Source: CAVVSD01 sp963750895
GTDB lineage: Bacteria; Actinomycetota; Thermoleophilia; Solirubrobacterales; Solirubrobacteraceae
Direction of reading: 5' to 3'
Length of the DNA stretch: 64,000 nt
NCBI GenBank assembly: GCA_963750895.1
Contig: CAVVSD010000008.1
Span: 558,001 to 622,000, forward strand
In this document: one piece after another, positions 16,986 to 25,007 of the stretch
Layout of the letters: each line of letters begins with the position of its first letter
Position numbering within the stretch: position 1 is the stretch's first letter
Position numbers and translations under genes: made by a program
Notes under the pieces: model-generated
What the model was told of the DNA's origin: nothing
What the model saw: only the letters and a program-made list of their open reading frames with translations
The model's database searches: none

Positions 16986-18314
16986 ATGACGCTCACCTCC
17001 GCGCAGGGCCTCGATCAGCAGTTCTGGGACGACGTCGACCGTCACGTCGTGCGCTACAACCCGGCGTTCGTACCGGTCGTCGTGGATCGCGCGGAGGGCA
17101 GCTGGCTGCACACGTCCGACGGGCGGCGCCTGCTCGATTTCACGTCGGGCCAGATGAGCGCGATCCTCGGGCACTCGCACCCGGCGATCGTGTCCACGCT
17201 GCGCGAGGCCGCCGGCACGCTGGACCACCTGTTCAGCGCGATGCTCAGCCGCCCGGTGGTCGACCTGTCGCGGCGGCTCGCCGAGAGCCTGCCGGCGCCC
17301 CTGGAGAAGACGCTGCTGCTCAGCACCGGCGCGGAGTCCAACGAGGCGGCGCTGCGGATGGCCAAGCTCGTCACCGGCCGCTACGAGGTCGTCTCCTTCA
17401 GCCGCTCGTGGCACGGGATGACGCAGGCCGCGGTGGGCGCGACGTACTCCGCCGGGCGCCGCGGCTACGGCCCGCCGGCGCCCGGCAACTTCGCCCTGCC
17501 GACGCCCGACGCGTACCGCCCCGACGTCACCGGCCCCGACGGCGAGTTCGACTGGCGGCGCCAGCTGGACCTGGGCTTCGCGATGATCGACGCGCAGTCG
17601 TCCGGCAGCCTCGCCGCCTGCATCGTCGAGCCGATCCTCTCGAGCGCGGGCGTGATCGTCCCGCCGCCCGGCTACCTCGCCGAGCTGCGCGACCGCTGCC
17701 ACGAGCGCGGGATGCTGCTCATCTTCGACGAGGCGCAGACGGGCCTGTGCCGCACCGGCGACGGCTACGCGTTCGAGCACGAGGGCGTCGTCCCCGACAT
17801 CCTCACGCTCTCCAAGACGCTCGGCGCCGGGCTCCCGCTCTCCGCGGTCGTGACGAGCGCCGAGATCGAGGAGCGCGCCTTCGACGCCGGGTACCTCTTC
17901 TTCACGACGCACGTGTCCGATCCGCTCGTCGCGTCCGTCGGCCTGACGGTCATGGACGTCCTCGAGCGCGAGGACATGGCGGCCCAGGCGCGCGAGAAGG
18001 GCGCGGCGCTCCAAGCCGGACTGCGCGAGCTCGCCGGGCGCCACCCGGTCATCGGCGACGTGCGCGGCCGGGGCCTCATGCAGGGGCTCGAGCTCGTGCT
18101 CGACCGGACGACGAAGACGGGGTCGCCGGAGCTCGGCGCCGCGGTGACCGCCCGCTGCCTCGAGCTGGGGCTGCACATGAACATCGTCCAGCTGCGTGAG
18201 ATGGGCGGCACGTTCCGCATCGCGCCGCCGCTGACGATCACGTCCGACGAGCTCGGGCTCGGACTCGAGATCCTGGATCAGGCGATCGGCGAGATCGCAC
18301 CGCGGTTCGTCTGA
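16986..18314 (+). CDS. class III PLP aminotransferase, 2,2-dialkylglycine decarboxylase-like
   Basis: A 442-residue fold-type I class III aminotransferase. LLLSTGAESNEAALRMAKL and SRSWHGMTQAAVGATYSAG resemble 2,2-dialkylglycine decarboxylase, the FDEAQTGLCRTG segment binds the PLP ring, and LSKTLGAGLPL (Lys near residue 276) is the Schiff-base site. Length is normal. The enzyme would decarboxylate or transaminate an amino acid with pyruvate or a similar acceptor; substrate not settled. The ATG at 16986 is preferred over an upstream GTG because a -10 box lies 7 nt before it. The following methyltransferase starts 2 nt after its stop. Confidence 0.87.
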   Translation: MTLTSAQGLDQQFWDDVDRHVVRYNPAFVPVVVDRAEGSWLHTSDGRRLLDFTSGQMSAILGHSHPAIVSTLREAAGTLDHLFSAMLSRPVVDLSRRLAESLPAPLEKTLLLSTGAESNEAALRMAKLVTGRYEVVSFSRSWHGMTQAAVGATYSAGRRGYGPPAPGNFALPTPDAYRPDVTGPDGEFDWRRQLDLGFAMIDAQSSGSLAACIVEPILSSAGVIVPPPGYLAELRDRCHERGMLLIFDEAQTGLCRTGDGYAFEHEGVVPDILTLSKTLGAGLPLSAVVTSAEIEERAFDAGYLFFTTHVSDPLVASVGLTVMDVLEREDMAAQAREKGAALQAGLRELAGRHPVIGDVRGRGLMQGLELVLDRTTKTGSPELGAAVTARCLELGLHMNIVQLREMGGTFRIAPPLTITSDELGLGLEILDQAIGEIAPRFV

Positions 18315-18316
18315 CG

Positions 18317-19075
18317 GTGGACCTGCACCCGTCGACCTCCGGCTTCGACCGCGCGGCCGACGTCTACGACCGCGCCCGTCCCGAGTACCCGCCGCCGGTG
18401 ATCGACCGGCTGCTCGAGGCGCTCGGCGTCGGGCCGGGCGCCACGGTCGTCGACGTGGCCGCCGGGACCGGCAAGCTCACGCGCCCGCTCGTGGCCCGCG
18501 GGCTGCGGGTCGTCGCGGTCGAGCCGGTCGCCGGCATGCGCGACGTGCTCGCGGCGACGACACCGGGCGCGGAGGTGCTGGACGGCGTCGCCGAAGCGCT
18601 GCCGGTCGCCGACGCGTCCGCCGACGCGGTCACCGTCGCGCAGGCGTTCCACTGGTTCGCGAACGACGCGGCGCTCGCCGAGTTCGCGCGGGTGCTGCGG
18701 CCCGGCGCGCGCCTGGCGATCGTCTGGAACACCCGCGACCTGACGCAGCCGCTCCACCACGCGCTGCACGAGCTGATCCTCCCCTACCGGCGCGACGAGC
18801 CGCGCCACACCACGGGCGACTGGGAGGCGGCCTTCCGCGCGGACGGGCCCTTCCGGCTCCTGGAGCACTGGGAGCACCCGAACGTGCAGGAGCTCTCCCG
18901 CGACGGGCTCGTCGAGCGTGCCCTCTCGACGAGCTTCATCGCCGCGCTGCCGTCGTCCGAGCGCGAGGTGGTGGCGGAGCGCGTGCGCGCCCTCGCGCCC
19001 ACCGAGCCCGTCGGCCTGGCGTACACGAGCGAGCTGTACGTCTACGGGACGAGCACCGCGCGACCGGCCACCTGA
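18317..19075 (+). CDS. class I SAM-dependent methyltransferase
   Basis: A 252-residue methyltransferase with motif I VVDVAAGTGKLTRPL near residue 49, an acidic post-I region (VVAVEPVAGM) and the FHWF-containing segment (QAFHWFANDAALAEFARVL) typical of methyltransferase type 11 proteins. GTG start 2 nt after the aminotransferase stop indicates an operon. The substrate is unknown. Its 3' end overlaps the convergent alcohol dehydrogenase gene by 34 nt. Confidence 0.87.
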   Translation: MDLHPSTSGFDRAADVYDRARPEYPPPVIDRLLEALGVGPGATVVDVAAGTGKLTRPLVARGLRVVAVEPVAGMRDVLAATTPGAEVLDGVAEALPVADASADAVTVAQAFHWFANDAALAEFARVLRPGARLAIVWNTRDLTQPLHHALHELILPYRRDEPRHTTGDWEAAFRADGPFRLLEHWEHPNVQELSRDGLVERALSTSFIAALPSSEREVVAERVRALAPTEPVGLAYTSELYVYGTSTARPAT

Positions 19076-20061
19076 CCGGCCTCCAGCCGGGCCAGCACGT
19101 CGTTGATGGCGTCGAGCGGCGCGCGCTCGACCTGGAGCACGAGCCTGTCCTGGAGGGCGAGCGCGACGACCTCCTCCAGCTCGGTGCGCGTGCCCCAGTT
19201 GCTGCCCGTCAGGACCGACTCGGGCGGCCACGTGAAGAAGCTGAACGGCGCCGTGCCGCCGGCGAGGCCGACGACGACGAGATGGCCCTTGAACCCGAGG
19301 GACGCTGCGGCGAACGCGAGGCTCGCGTCGGAGCCCACGAGGTCGATGACGGCCGCGGCGCCCTGCCCGCCCGTCGCGTCCTGCAGCGCCTGGGCAGCGT
19401 CCGGCGCGGCCGGATCGACGACGGCGTCGGCGCCGAGGTCCAGCGCCGACTGGCGCTTGTCGGGCGAGACATCGGCGACGACGATCCGCGCGGGCGTCAG
19501 CAGCCCGAGGAACTGGATCGCCATCTGCCCGAGACCGCCGGCGCCGATGACGAGGGCCGAGTCGCCGCCGACCAGCCGCCCGGCGACCTTCTTGACCGCG
19601 CGGTACGGCGTGAGGCCCGCGTCGGTGAGCGGCGCCACGTCGGCCGGGTCGAGGTCGCCGATGCGGATGAGATGGCGCGGGCTCGGCACCACGTAGCGCT
19701 CGGCGTAGCCGCCGGGCGGGCCGAGGCCGCCCCAGCGCATCGTGTCGCAGAGCTGCTCCTCGCCGCTCATGCAGACGCGGCACATCCCGCAGCCCCAGCC
19801 GCCGTAGACGATGACCGCCTCGCCGGGCTCGAACCCCGTCGCGCCCGGCCCGAGCGCCTCCACCCACCCCGCGTTCTCGTGGCCCAGGATCGTCGGCCCG
19901 TCGAGCACGCCGGGCACCTCGCCGTGGGCGATGTGCAGGTCGGAGTGGCAGACGCCGGCGCCGCCGATGCGCACGAGCACCTCGCCGGGACCCGGCTCCG
20001 GGTCGGGCACGTCCTCGATCTGGAACGGCTTGCCGTACTCGTGCAGCCTGGCTGCCCGCAT
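19042..20061 (-). CDS. zinc-dependent alcohol dehydrogenase (MDR family)
   Basis: A 339-residue NAD(P)-dependent alcohol dehydrogenase. Catalytic zinc ligands are Cys38 and the GHEN motif at 60-63. The structural zinc site has Cys91, Cys94, Cys97 and Cys105 (CGMCRVCMSGEEQLC). The cofactor loop is GAGGLGQMAIQ. It should interconvert alcohols and aldehydes or ketones in the cytosol. The ATG has GGAGAGG upstream. It stands downstream of the GNAT and aldose epimerase genes on the same strand, 22 bp after the GNAT stop. Confidence 0.92.
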   Translation of the reverse strand: MRAARLHEYGKPFQIEDVPDPEPGPGEVLVRIGGAGVCHSDLHIAHGEVPGVLDGPTILGHENAGWVEALGPGATGFEPGEAVIVYGGWGCGMCRVCMSGEEQLCDTMRWGGLGPPGGYAERYVVPSPRHLIRIGDLDPADVAPLTDAGLTPYRAVKKVAGRLVGGDSALVIGAGGLGQMAIQFLGLLTPARIVVADVSPDKRQSALDLGADAVVDPAAPDAAQALQDATGGQGAAAVIDLVGSDASLAFAAASLGFKGHLVVVGLAGGTAPFSFFTWPPESVLTGSNWGTRTELEEVVALALQDRLVLQVERAPLDAINDVLARLEAGQVAGRAVLVP

Positions 20062-20083
20062 CGCCTCTCCCTCCGTCGGTGCG

Positions 20084-20638
20084 TCAATCCTCGCGCAGGT
20101 CGAGGGGCTTCTCGTAGGCCAGGAGGTCGCAGGGCGTGGCGAGCAGCGGCGCGAGCGCCGGGTAGTCGTCGTCGAGGCGACCCGTGTGCACGACCCGGTA
20201 GCCGAGGCGGGTGTACCACGCGGCCAGGAACGCCTTCGTCGGATGGGTCCAGCCCTTCGGGACGAGCAGCTCGAGCCGCATCCTGCGCAGGCCCTCCTCG
20301 CGGGACGTGCGCTCGGCGAAGCGCACGAGCTCGCGCCCGACCCCGATCCCGCGGTGGGCCGGGTCGGCGGCCAGCATCCCGAACTCGCCGGTGTCCGCAT
20401 CGACCCGCCGGACGCGCACGGAGCCGACGACCTCGTCGCCGAGACGGGCCACCGCCAGCTCGCCCGCCCGGGTGAGCGCGACGATCCCGTCGACCGTCGT
20501 CCGGGCCGCGCCCTCGGTCCAGAGGCCGCGCTCGGCCTCGGCGTAGACCTCGTTGGTCAGCTCGGCGATCCGCGCCATCAGCTCCGCGTCGTCGCCGGCG
20601 GCGGGCGGGAGCGACTCGATCTCGACCTGGGGGCTCAG
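20084..20638 (-). CDS. GNAT-family N-acetyltransferase
   Basis: A GNAT of about 184 residues with the acetyl-CoA loop DPAHRGIGVGRELVRFAE and an N-terminal region like other GNATs that begin 'ELT..VYAEAE.GLW'. It is tightly linked to the aldose epimerase gene upstream. No ATG or GTG is near the conserved N-terminus (VEIESLPP). A CTG overlapping the epimerase stop (CTGA) gives the best length, otherwise translation would start at an internal ATG (LMARIAELT). Start is uncertain and substrate unknown. Confidence 0.75.
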   Translation of the reverse strand: MSPQVEIESLPPAAGDDAELMARIAELTNEVYAEAERGLWTEGAARTTVDGIVALTRAGELAVARLGDEVVGSVRVRRVDADTGEFGMLAADPAHRGIGVGRELVRFAERTSREEGLRRMRLELLVPKGWTHPTKAFLAAWYTRLGYRVVHTGRLDDDYPALAPLLATPCDLLAYEKPLDLRED

Positions 20639-21561
20639 GCGTTCGCGACCGTGATCGTGAACGTCGCGTCGAACCGCTCGCCCGCGGGCACGACGGGCAG
20701 GTCCACGCCCGAGGCCAGCGCGTTCGTCGGCGCGGTCATCGGCTCGAAGGCGACGACGTCGTCCACCTCCGGCGCGAAGACCTGGGCGTACGGATAGGCC
20801 TCGTCGAAGGTGACCTCGATCCGCCTGCCGCCCCCGGCGAGCACGAACGGCGCGCCGCCGGCGGGGGCGAGGAACGCATCGTCGAAGGTGCGGGCGCCCA
20901 GCGGGCCGTCGGCGACGTGCGCCATGACCGTCTCTCCCGTGGGGAGCATCAGGTGGTCGAGTCGCAGCGCGTCGGTCACCGGGACGCTGATCTCCCACGC
21001 GTCCCGAGGCACGCCCGGCAGGACGAAGTACGGGTGATAGCCGAAGGCGACCGGCACCGGCGAGTCCCGCGAGGCGAGGACGGACGTCGTGATCGTGAGC
21101 CTCGGCCCGACCAGGTGCGCCTCGACGAGCAGCTCGTGCGGGAACGGGAACGCCGCCACGAGATCCGGGTGGGCGGCGAGGTCGAAGCGCGCCGCGAGCA
21201 CCGCGCCGTCGCCGCTCGGCTCGTGGCGCTCGACCTGCCATCCGGAGACGCCGGCCAGCACGCCGTGCATCGGCAGCCCGTTGTCGTCGAGCCGCAGCGG
21301 CGGGGAGACCCGGTCGAGGACGACCTCACGGCCGGCGACCTGGAGGCGCATGCCCTCGAGCCTGTTCGCCCACGGATACAGGAGCGGGATGCCCATCGTC
21401 TTGCGCTCGGTGACGTAGGCCTCCAGGCCCCCGCGCTGGCCGAGCAGCTCCTCGCCCTGGTGCAGCAGCGACGTCGCGACCATCCCCGCCTGGGGCACGA
21501 AGCGGACCTCGATGCCGCCTTCCCCGACCGACGACAGCACACGGTGCTCGGCGATGGTCAT
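20635..21561 (-). CDS. aldose 1-epimerase family protein
   Basis: A 308-residue galactose-mutarotase-fold protein. Expected active-site histidines are in NGLPMHGVLAG and FGYHPYF, and an acidic catalytic candidate is in FEPMTAPTNAL, a segment that is well conserved in the family. It should interconvert alpha and beta anomers of a sugar or act on a sugar phosphate. The ATG at 21561 begins where family homology starts. It heads a same-strand run with the GNAT and alcohol dehydrogenase. Confidence 0.88.
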   Translation of the reverse strand: MTIAEHRVLSSVGEGGIEVRFVPQAGMVATSLLHQGEELLGQRGGLEAYVTERKTMGIPLLYPWANRLEGMRLQVAGREVVLDRVSPPLRLDDNGLPMHGVLAGVSGWQVERHEPSGDGAVLAARFDLAAHPDLVAAFPFPHELLVEAHLVGPRLTITTSVLASRDSPVPVAFGYHPYFVLPGVPRDAWEISVPVTDALRLDHLMLPTGETVMAHVADGPLGARTFDDAFLAPAGGAPFVLAGGGRRIEVTFDEAYPYAQVFAPEVDDVVAFEPMTAPTNALASGVDLPVVPAGERFDATFTITVANA

Positions 21562-21632
21562 GCGTCGATGGTCGCAGAGGGGGCCGCGGCGGGTCATCCG
21601 GTCGGGATGAAGGTGGGCGGGCCCGGCCGATC

Positions 21633-21638
21633 TAGCGT
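21633..21638 (+). promoter_or_regulatory. putative leaderless -10 box (TAGCGT) of the 155-aa membrane protein gene
   Basis: TAGCGT ends 6 nt before the ATG, and no ribosome site is present in the intervening GC-rich bases. Confidence 0.45.
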
Positions 21639-21644
21639 CGCCCC

Positions 21645-22112
21645 ATGCGCCCCAACCTCGCCTGGCCCCTGCGCAGCGTGCTGGCCGGGACGGCCGGCAC
21701 CGCCACGATGACGGCGGCCTACGCCCTCGAGCGCAGGCTGCGCCCGCACCTCGTGGGCGACCTGGACTACGACGACGGGCTCGTGCCCGGGAAGATCGTC
21801 GCGACCCTCATGCACCTCCCGCAGGTCACCGACCGCGGAGACAAGGAGCTCGGGCTCATCCTGCGCTGGAGCTACGGCTCCATGTTCGGCCTGTGGCACG
21901 GCCTGCTGCGGCGGGTCGTCCCGGAGCCGTTGGCGAGCGCGGCCTTCGGTGCGACGCTCATGAGCGCGACGTTCACGCTCTTCCCGGTGCTGGGTCGCAC
22001 ACCCGTGCCGTGGCGCTGGCCGCCGGCGATGATCGCGACGAGCGTCGGGACGCACGTCGCGTACGTGCTGGCGGTCGCCGGGGTCGACGACCGCGTCAGG
22101 CGCGCTGGGTGA
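21645..22112 (+). CDS. hypothetical membrane protein, 155 aa
   Basis: Predicted integral membrane protein with helices near residues 10-26, 90-112 and 125-148. The middle (VPGKIVATLMHLP, ILRWSYGSMFGLWHGLLR) resembles conserved hypothetical membrane proteins of actinobacteria. I recognise no catalytic motif. The gene is divergent from the aldose epimerase and overlaps the convergent PAP2 gene by 17 nt. Confidence 0.7.
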   Translation: MRPNLAWPLRSVLAGTAGTATMTAAYALERRLRPHLVGDLDYDDGLVPGKIVATLMHLPQVTDRGDKELGLILRWSYGSMFGLWHGLLRRVVPEPLASAAFGATLMSATFTLFPVLGRTPVPWRWPPAMIATSVGTHVAYVLAVAGVDDRVRRAG

Positions 22113-22659
22113 AGCGACGCTCGAGCCGGTGCCCGGTGAGCTGGGCGACCGCGACGCCGATGAGCGACCCGGTCACGACGTCCGCCGGGTAGTGCACGCC
22201 GGTGTGCACCCGCGAGTAGGCGACGACGGCCGCGAACGCCTGCAGGGCCACCGCCTCCCGGGGGAGGACCCGCCCGATCGAGGTGGCGAACGCGAAGGCG
22301 CTCGCCGCATGGCCGGACGGGAACGACGTCGACCGCGGCATCCGGATCTGCCGCGCGAGCGGGACCTGCTCGGGATCGGGGCGCCTGCGCCCGCCGATCG
22401 GCTTGAGCACCGCGTTCACGAGCGCGGACGTGGCGGCGACCGACGCCAGGCCGGCGCCCGCCGCCCGGCGGCCCGACGGGCCGCGGCTGACCGCGAGGAT
22501 CGCCGCCGCCGACAGCCAGAGGCGCGAGTGGTCGGCCGCGCGCGACACGGTGCTCATCCCGCGGTCGAGGACCGGCGTCGGCGTCGCGGCGATCGCCGCG
22601 TAGAGCGCGAGGTCGATGCGCTTCGCCTCGCGCAGCCAACCGTTGGGGACCTCCGGCAT
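22096..22659 (-). CDS. PAP2-family membrane phosphatase
   Basis: A 187-residue type 2 phosphatidic acid phosphatase. All three signature motifs are present: KPIGGRRRP, PSGHA and SRVHTGVHYPADVV, with the phosphate-transfer histidine in the last. Several hydrophobic stretches place it in the membrane. It may dephosphorylate undecaprenyl pyrophosphate or phosphatidate; which one is not visible. The gene lies downstream of tRNA-Ser on the same strand. Confidence 0.9.
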   Translation of the reverse strand: MPEVPNGWLREAKRIDLALYAAIAATPTPVLDRGMSTVSRAADHSRLWLSAAAILAVSRGPSGRRAAGAGLASVAATSALVNAVLKPIGGRRRPDPEQVPLARQIRMPRSTSFPSGHAASAFAFATSIGRVLPREAVALQAFAAVVAYSRVHTGVHYPADVVTGSLIGVAVAQLTGHRLERRFTQRA

Positions 22660-22799
22660 CGGCGCACCGTAGATGCGCCGATCCGGCCGGGCATCACCCG
22701 CTTCGGATGAGCGCGGCGGGCACGCGTCGATGCCCGGAGGCGCTGGCCGCCATCGAGCGTCGGACGTTGTGGTCACGGCGGACGGCGCTCGATCTGAGG

Positions 22800-22886
22800 C
22801 GGAGGGGGAGGGATTCGAACCCTCGGTACCCTTGCGGGCACAACGGTTTTCGAGACCGCCCGATTCAACCACTCTCGCACCCCTCC
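22800..22886 (-). tRNA. tRNA-Ser (anticodon CGA)
   Basis: Minus-strand cloverleaf. The acceptor stem pairs GGAGGGG with CCCCTCC and has discriminator G. The anticodon stem GCGGT/ACCGT encloses loop CTCGAAA (anticodon CGA, reading UCG). A long variable arm typical of class II serine tRNAs is present. The T arm is GAGGG-TTCGAAT-CCCTC. The 3' CCA is not encoded. No integrase or duplicated 3' end was seen nearby. Confidence 0.95.
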
Positions 22887-22927
22887 GAGGCGCTGTGGCG
22901 CAGCGGAGGAGGCTAGTACAAGCGTCG

Positions 22928-24020
22928 TCAGGAGACCGCCACCGCGCGACCGGCGATGTGCTCGGCCACCCTCGCCGCATCGCGGCCCACGCCGCCGATC
23001 AGCATCGATCCGAAGGCGTGCAGGAACGGCAGGCCCACGAAGTACAGGCCGGGCGTCGCGGACGCCCCGCGGTCCTGCTCGGGCCACCCGTCGTCGCCGG
23101 CGACGGGGATGTCGATCCACCCGAGATCCTTCCCGAACCCGGTGCACCACACGACGGTCGCGACGTCCAGCAGACGGCCGTCCTCGAGCTGCGGCCTGCC
23201 GTCCCGGACGCCTGCGACCCGCATCTCGGCGTGCTCGACGCCGGCCGCACGGAGATCCGCGCGCTTGACGCGCAGGAGCGGGCCGCCGTGGGCACGGACC
23301 TCGGGCCGCATCCGCCGGCCGAGCGGGGTCCGCATCGTCAGGACGTGGTTCGCGAGGAAGAACAGCCCGCGCAGGACGACGCGTGCCGGCCTGCCCTCGA
23401 TGTCGAACGGGACCTCCCCGTGGACCTTCCCTGCCAGCACCACCTGGTGATCGCGCGCGAGCTCCAGAGCGATGTCGGCTCCCGAGTGGCTCGCGCCCAC
23501 CACGAGCACCGGGCCGTCGGCCACCTGGGACGGGTTGCGGTAGTCGGCCGAGTGCAGCTGCGCGATCCGCGGGTCGAGCTGCCCGGCGAACGGCGGGACG
23601 ATCGGCTCCTGGAAGGTCCCCGACGCGACGACCACGTTCTCCGCCTCGAAGCGACGCCCTCCGGCCAGCACCGCGAAGCGCTCGCCGTCCCGGCACAGCC
23701 TCTCCACGCGGGCGCCGGTGACGACCGGGAGCGCGAGGCGCCGTGCGTACGCCTCGAGGTAGTCGGCGACCTCGTCCTTCGCCGGGAACGAGGTCGGATC
23801 CCCCGGGAAGGCCCAGCCCGGCAGACCGTCGTAGCGGGCGGGGCTGTACAGCCGCAGGGAGTCGAAGCGCCGGCGCCAGACGTCGCCCACGCGTGCGTCG
23901 GCCTCGAGGATCACGAACGGCCGGCCCAGACCGGGCCAGGTGATGCCCGGTGGCGAGGCCCGCCTGGCCCGCGCCGATGATCACCGTCTCGACGCGCTCG
24001 GCGTCGTCGTGCATCTCCAT
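22928..24020 (-). CDS. flavin-containing monooxygenase-like oxidoreductase, frameshifted
   Basis: FAD/NADPH oxidoreductase of the group B FMO/YUCCA type, about 364 residues. The FAD motif IIGAGQAG lies at the very N-terminus, the NADPH motif VVGASHSG in the middle and WCTGFGKDLGW towards the C-terminus. The N-terminal 30 codons are in one frame and the rest in another: at 23925-23927 a run of three C (GGG in the message) has one base too many. Removing it gives the expected ARSGRPFVILEAD. ATG 24020 with an upstream GAAGGGG could be its own start, but the preceding hydrolase frame runs into it without a stop. Substrate is unknown. Confidence 0.82.
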
Positions 24021-24914
24021 GTCCGCCCCTTCGTCGTCGGTCGCGTCGCCCAGCTCGGTGCGCAGCGCGCGCAGGAACGCCTTCGGGCGCTCGATCGCCG
24101 GGTCGCCCGCCGCGCCGTCGATCACGTGCAGCGGCCAGCCGTGGCGCGCGGCGGCCGCCTCGGCCACCCGCAGCCGCACCTGGCGGTCCTCGCGTCCCCA
24201 GATGAGCGACGTCGGGACGGTGATCCGCGCGAGCTCCTCCTCCGGGATCGGGTGCAGGCCCAGCGCCGGCATGAGCGTGCGCGCCGCGGCCGTCCCGCCG
24301 GGCGCGCGCGCCTCCTCGAGGGCGTAGGCCTCGAGCGTCCACAGGCGCTCGCCCATCTCCTCGCCGAGGGCGTCGCGATCGGCCAGGCAGGCGCGCATGA
24401 GGGCGCCCTGGGACCGCTCGGTCGGCCGAGCGAGGAAGCGCGCGAGCGCGAAGGCGAACCGCGGCGTGGGCCGCAGCCTGTCGAGGCCGTACGCGCCCAC
24501 CAGCACCAGCCCGCTCGGTGTGGCCGGGTGGCTCGCGGCATAGCGCGCCGCGAGCGTCCCGCCGAGGAGATGGCCGACGAGGACGGGCGGCGCCGAGCAG
24601 GTGCTCGCGATCAGCTCGTCGAGCCACGCCAGCATGCGCTCGCCGTCCAGCCGGCCGTCGGCCTCTCGTGACCCGCCGTGGCCCGGCAGGTCGGGCGCCA
24701 CGACCCGGTGCGACGTGACGAGCGCCGGGATCACCCGCGTCCATGTGGCCGCGAACTCGCCGAGGCCGTGCAGCAGGACGACCGGCGGTCCCTCACCGCC
24801 CTCGAGGACGGAGGTCGACACGCCGGCGAGCTGCAGGCGGTGCTCGGCGACGGGCATCGTCGCGAGGAGTCGGGCGCGGGGGCCCTGGGATTCGTGCGGG
24901 TGCGTCGTCGCCAT
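24021..24914 (-). CDS. alpha/beta hydrolase domain, fused in frame to the monooxygenase and lacking the nucleophile serine
   Basis: About 298 residues of alpha/beta-hydrolase fold, with oxyanion motif LLHGLGEFAATW, LPGHGGS, and a strand then elbow reading VGHLLGGTLA. The family elbow is GxSxG; here Ser is replaced by Leu, so classic hydrolase activity is doubtful. The frame has no stop before the FMO start and continues through its FAD motif, so the mature product may be one hydrolase-monooxygenase fusion. A TAGCGT box 6 nt before the ATG suggests a leaderless message. Two LuxR-type regulators lie upstream on the same strand. Confidence 0.8.
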
Positions 24915-24920
24915 GACGCG

Positions 24921-24926
24921 ACGCTA
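24921..24926 (-). promoter_or_regulatory. putative leaderless -10 box (TAGCGT) of the hydrolase/monooxygenase gene
   Basis: On the minus strand TAGCGT ends 6 nt before the ATG, the same arrangement as at the TetR and 155-aa membrane protein genes. Confidence 0.5.
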
Positions 24927-25007
24927 GATCGCGACCACGCGGTCGCGCATCGCGTGAAGCACCCAACCTCGCGCGTCCCGGCGTGGGTGGTCTCACCCAC
25001 GCGCCGG

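Noticed and set aside
22687..22737. Inverted repeat CCGGGCATC / GATGCCCGG as terminator of the tRNA gene
   Set aside because: The spacer of 33 bp and absence of a T-run make it weak; could be chance in GC-rich DNA.
22800..22886. tRNA-Ser as an integration site for a mobile element
   Set aside because: No integrase, no second copy of the tRNA 3' end and no composition change on either side within the window.
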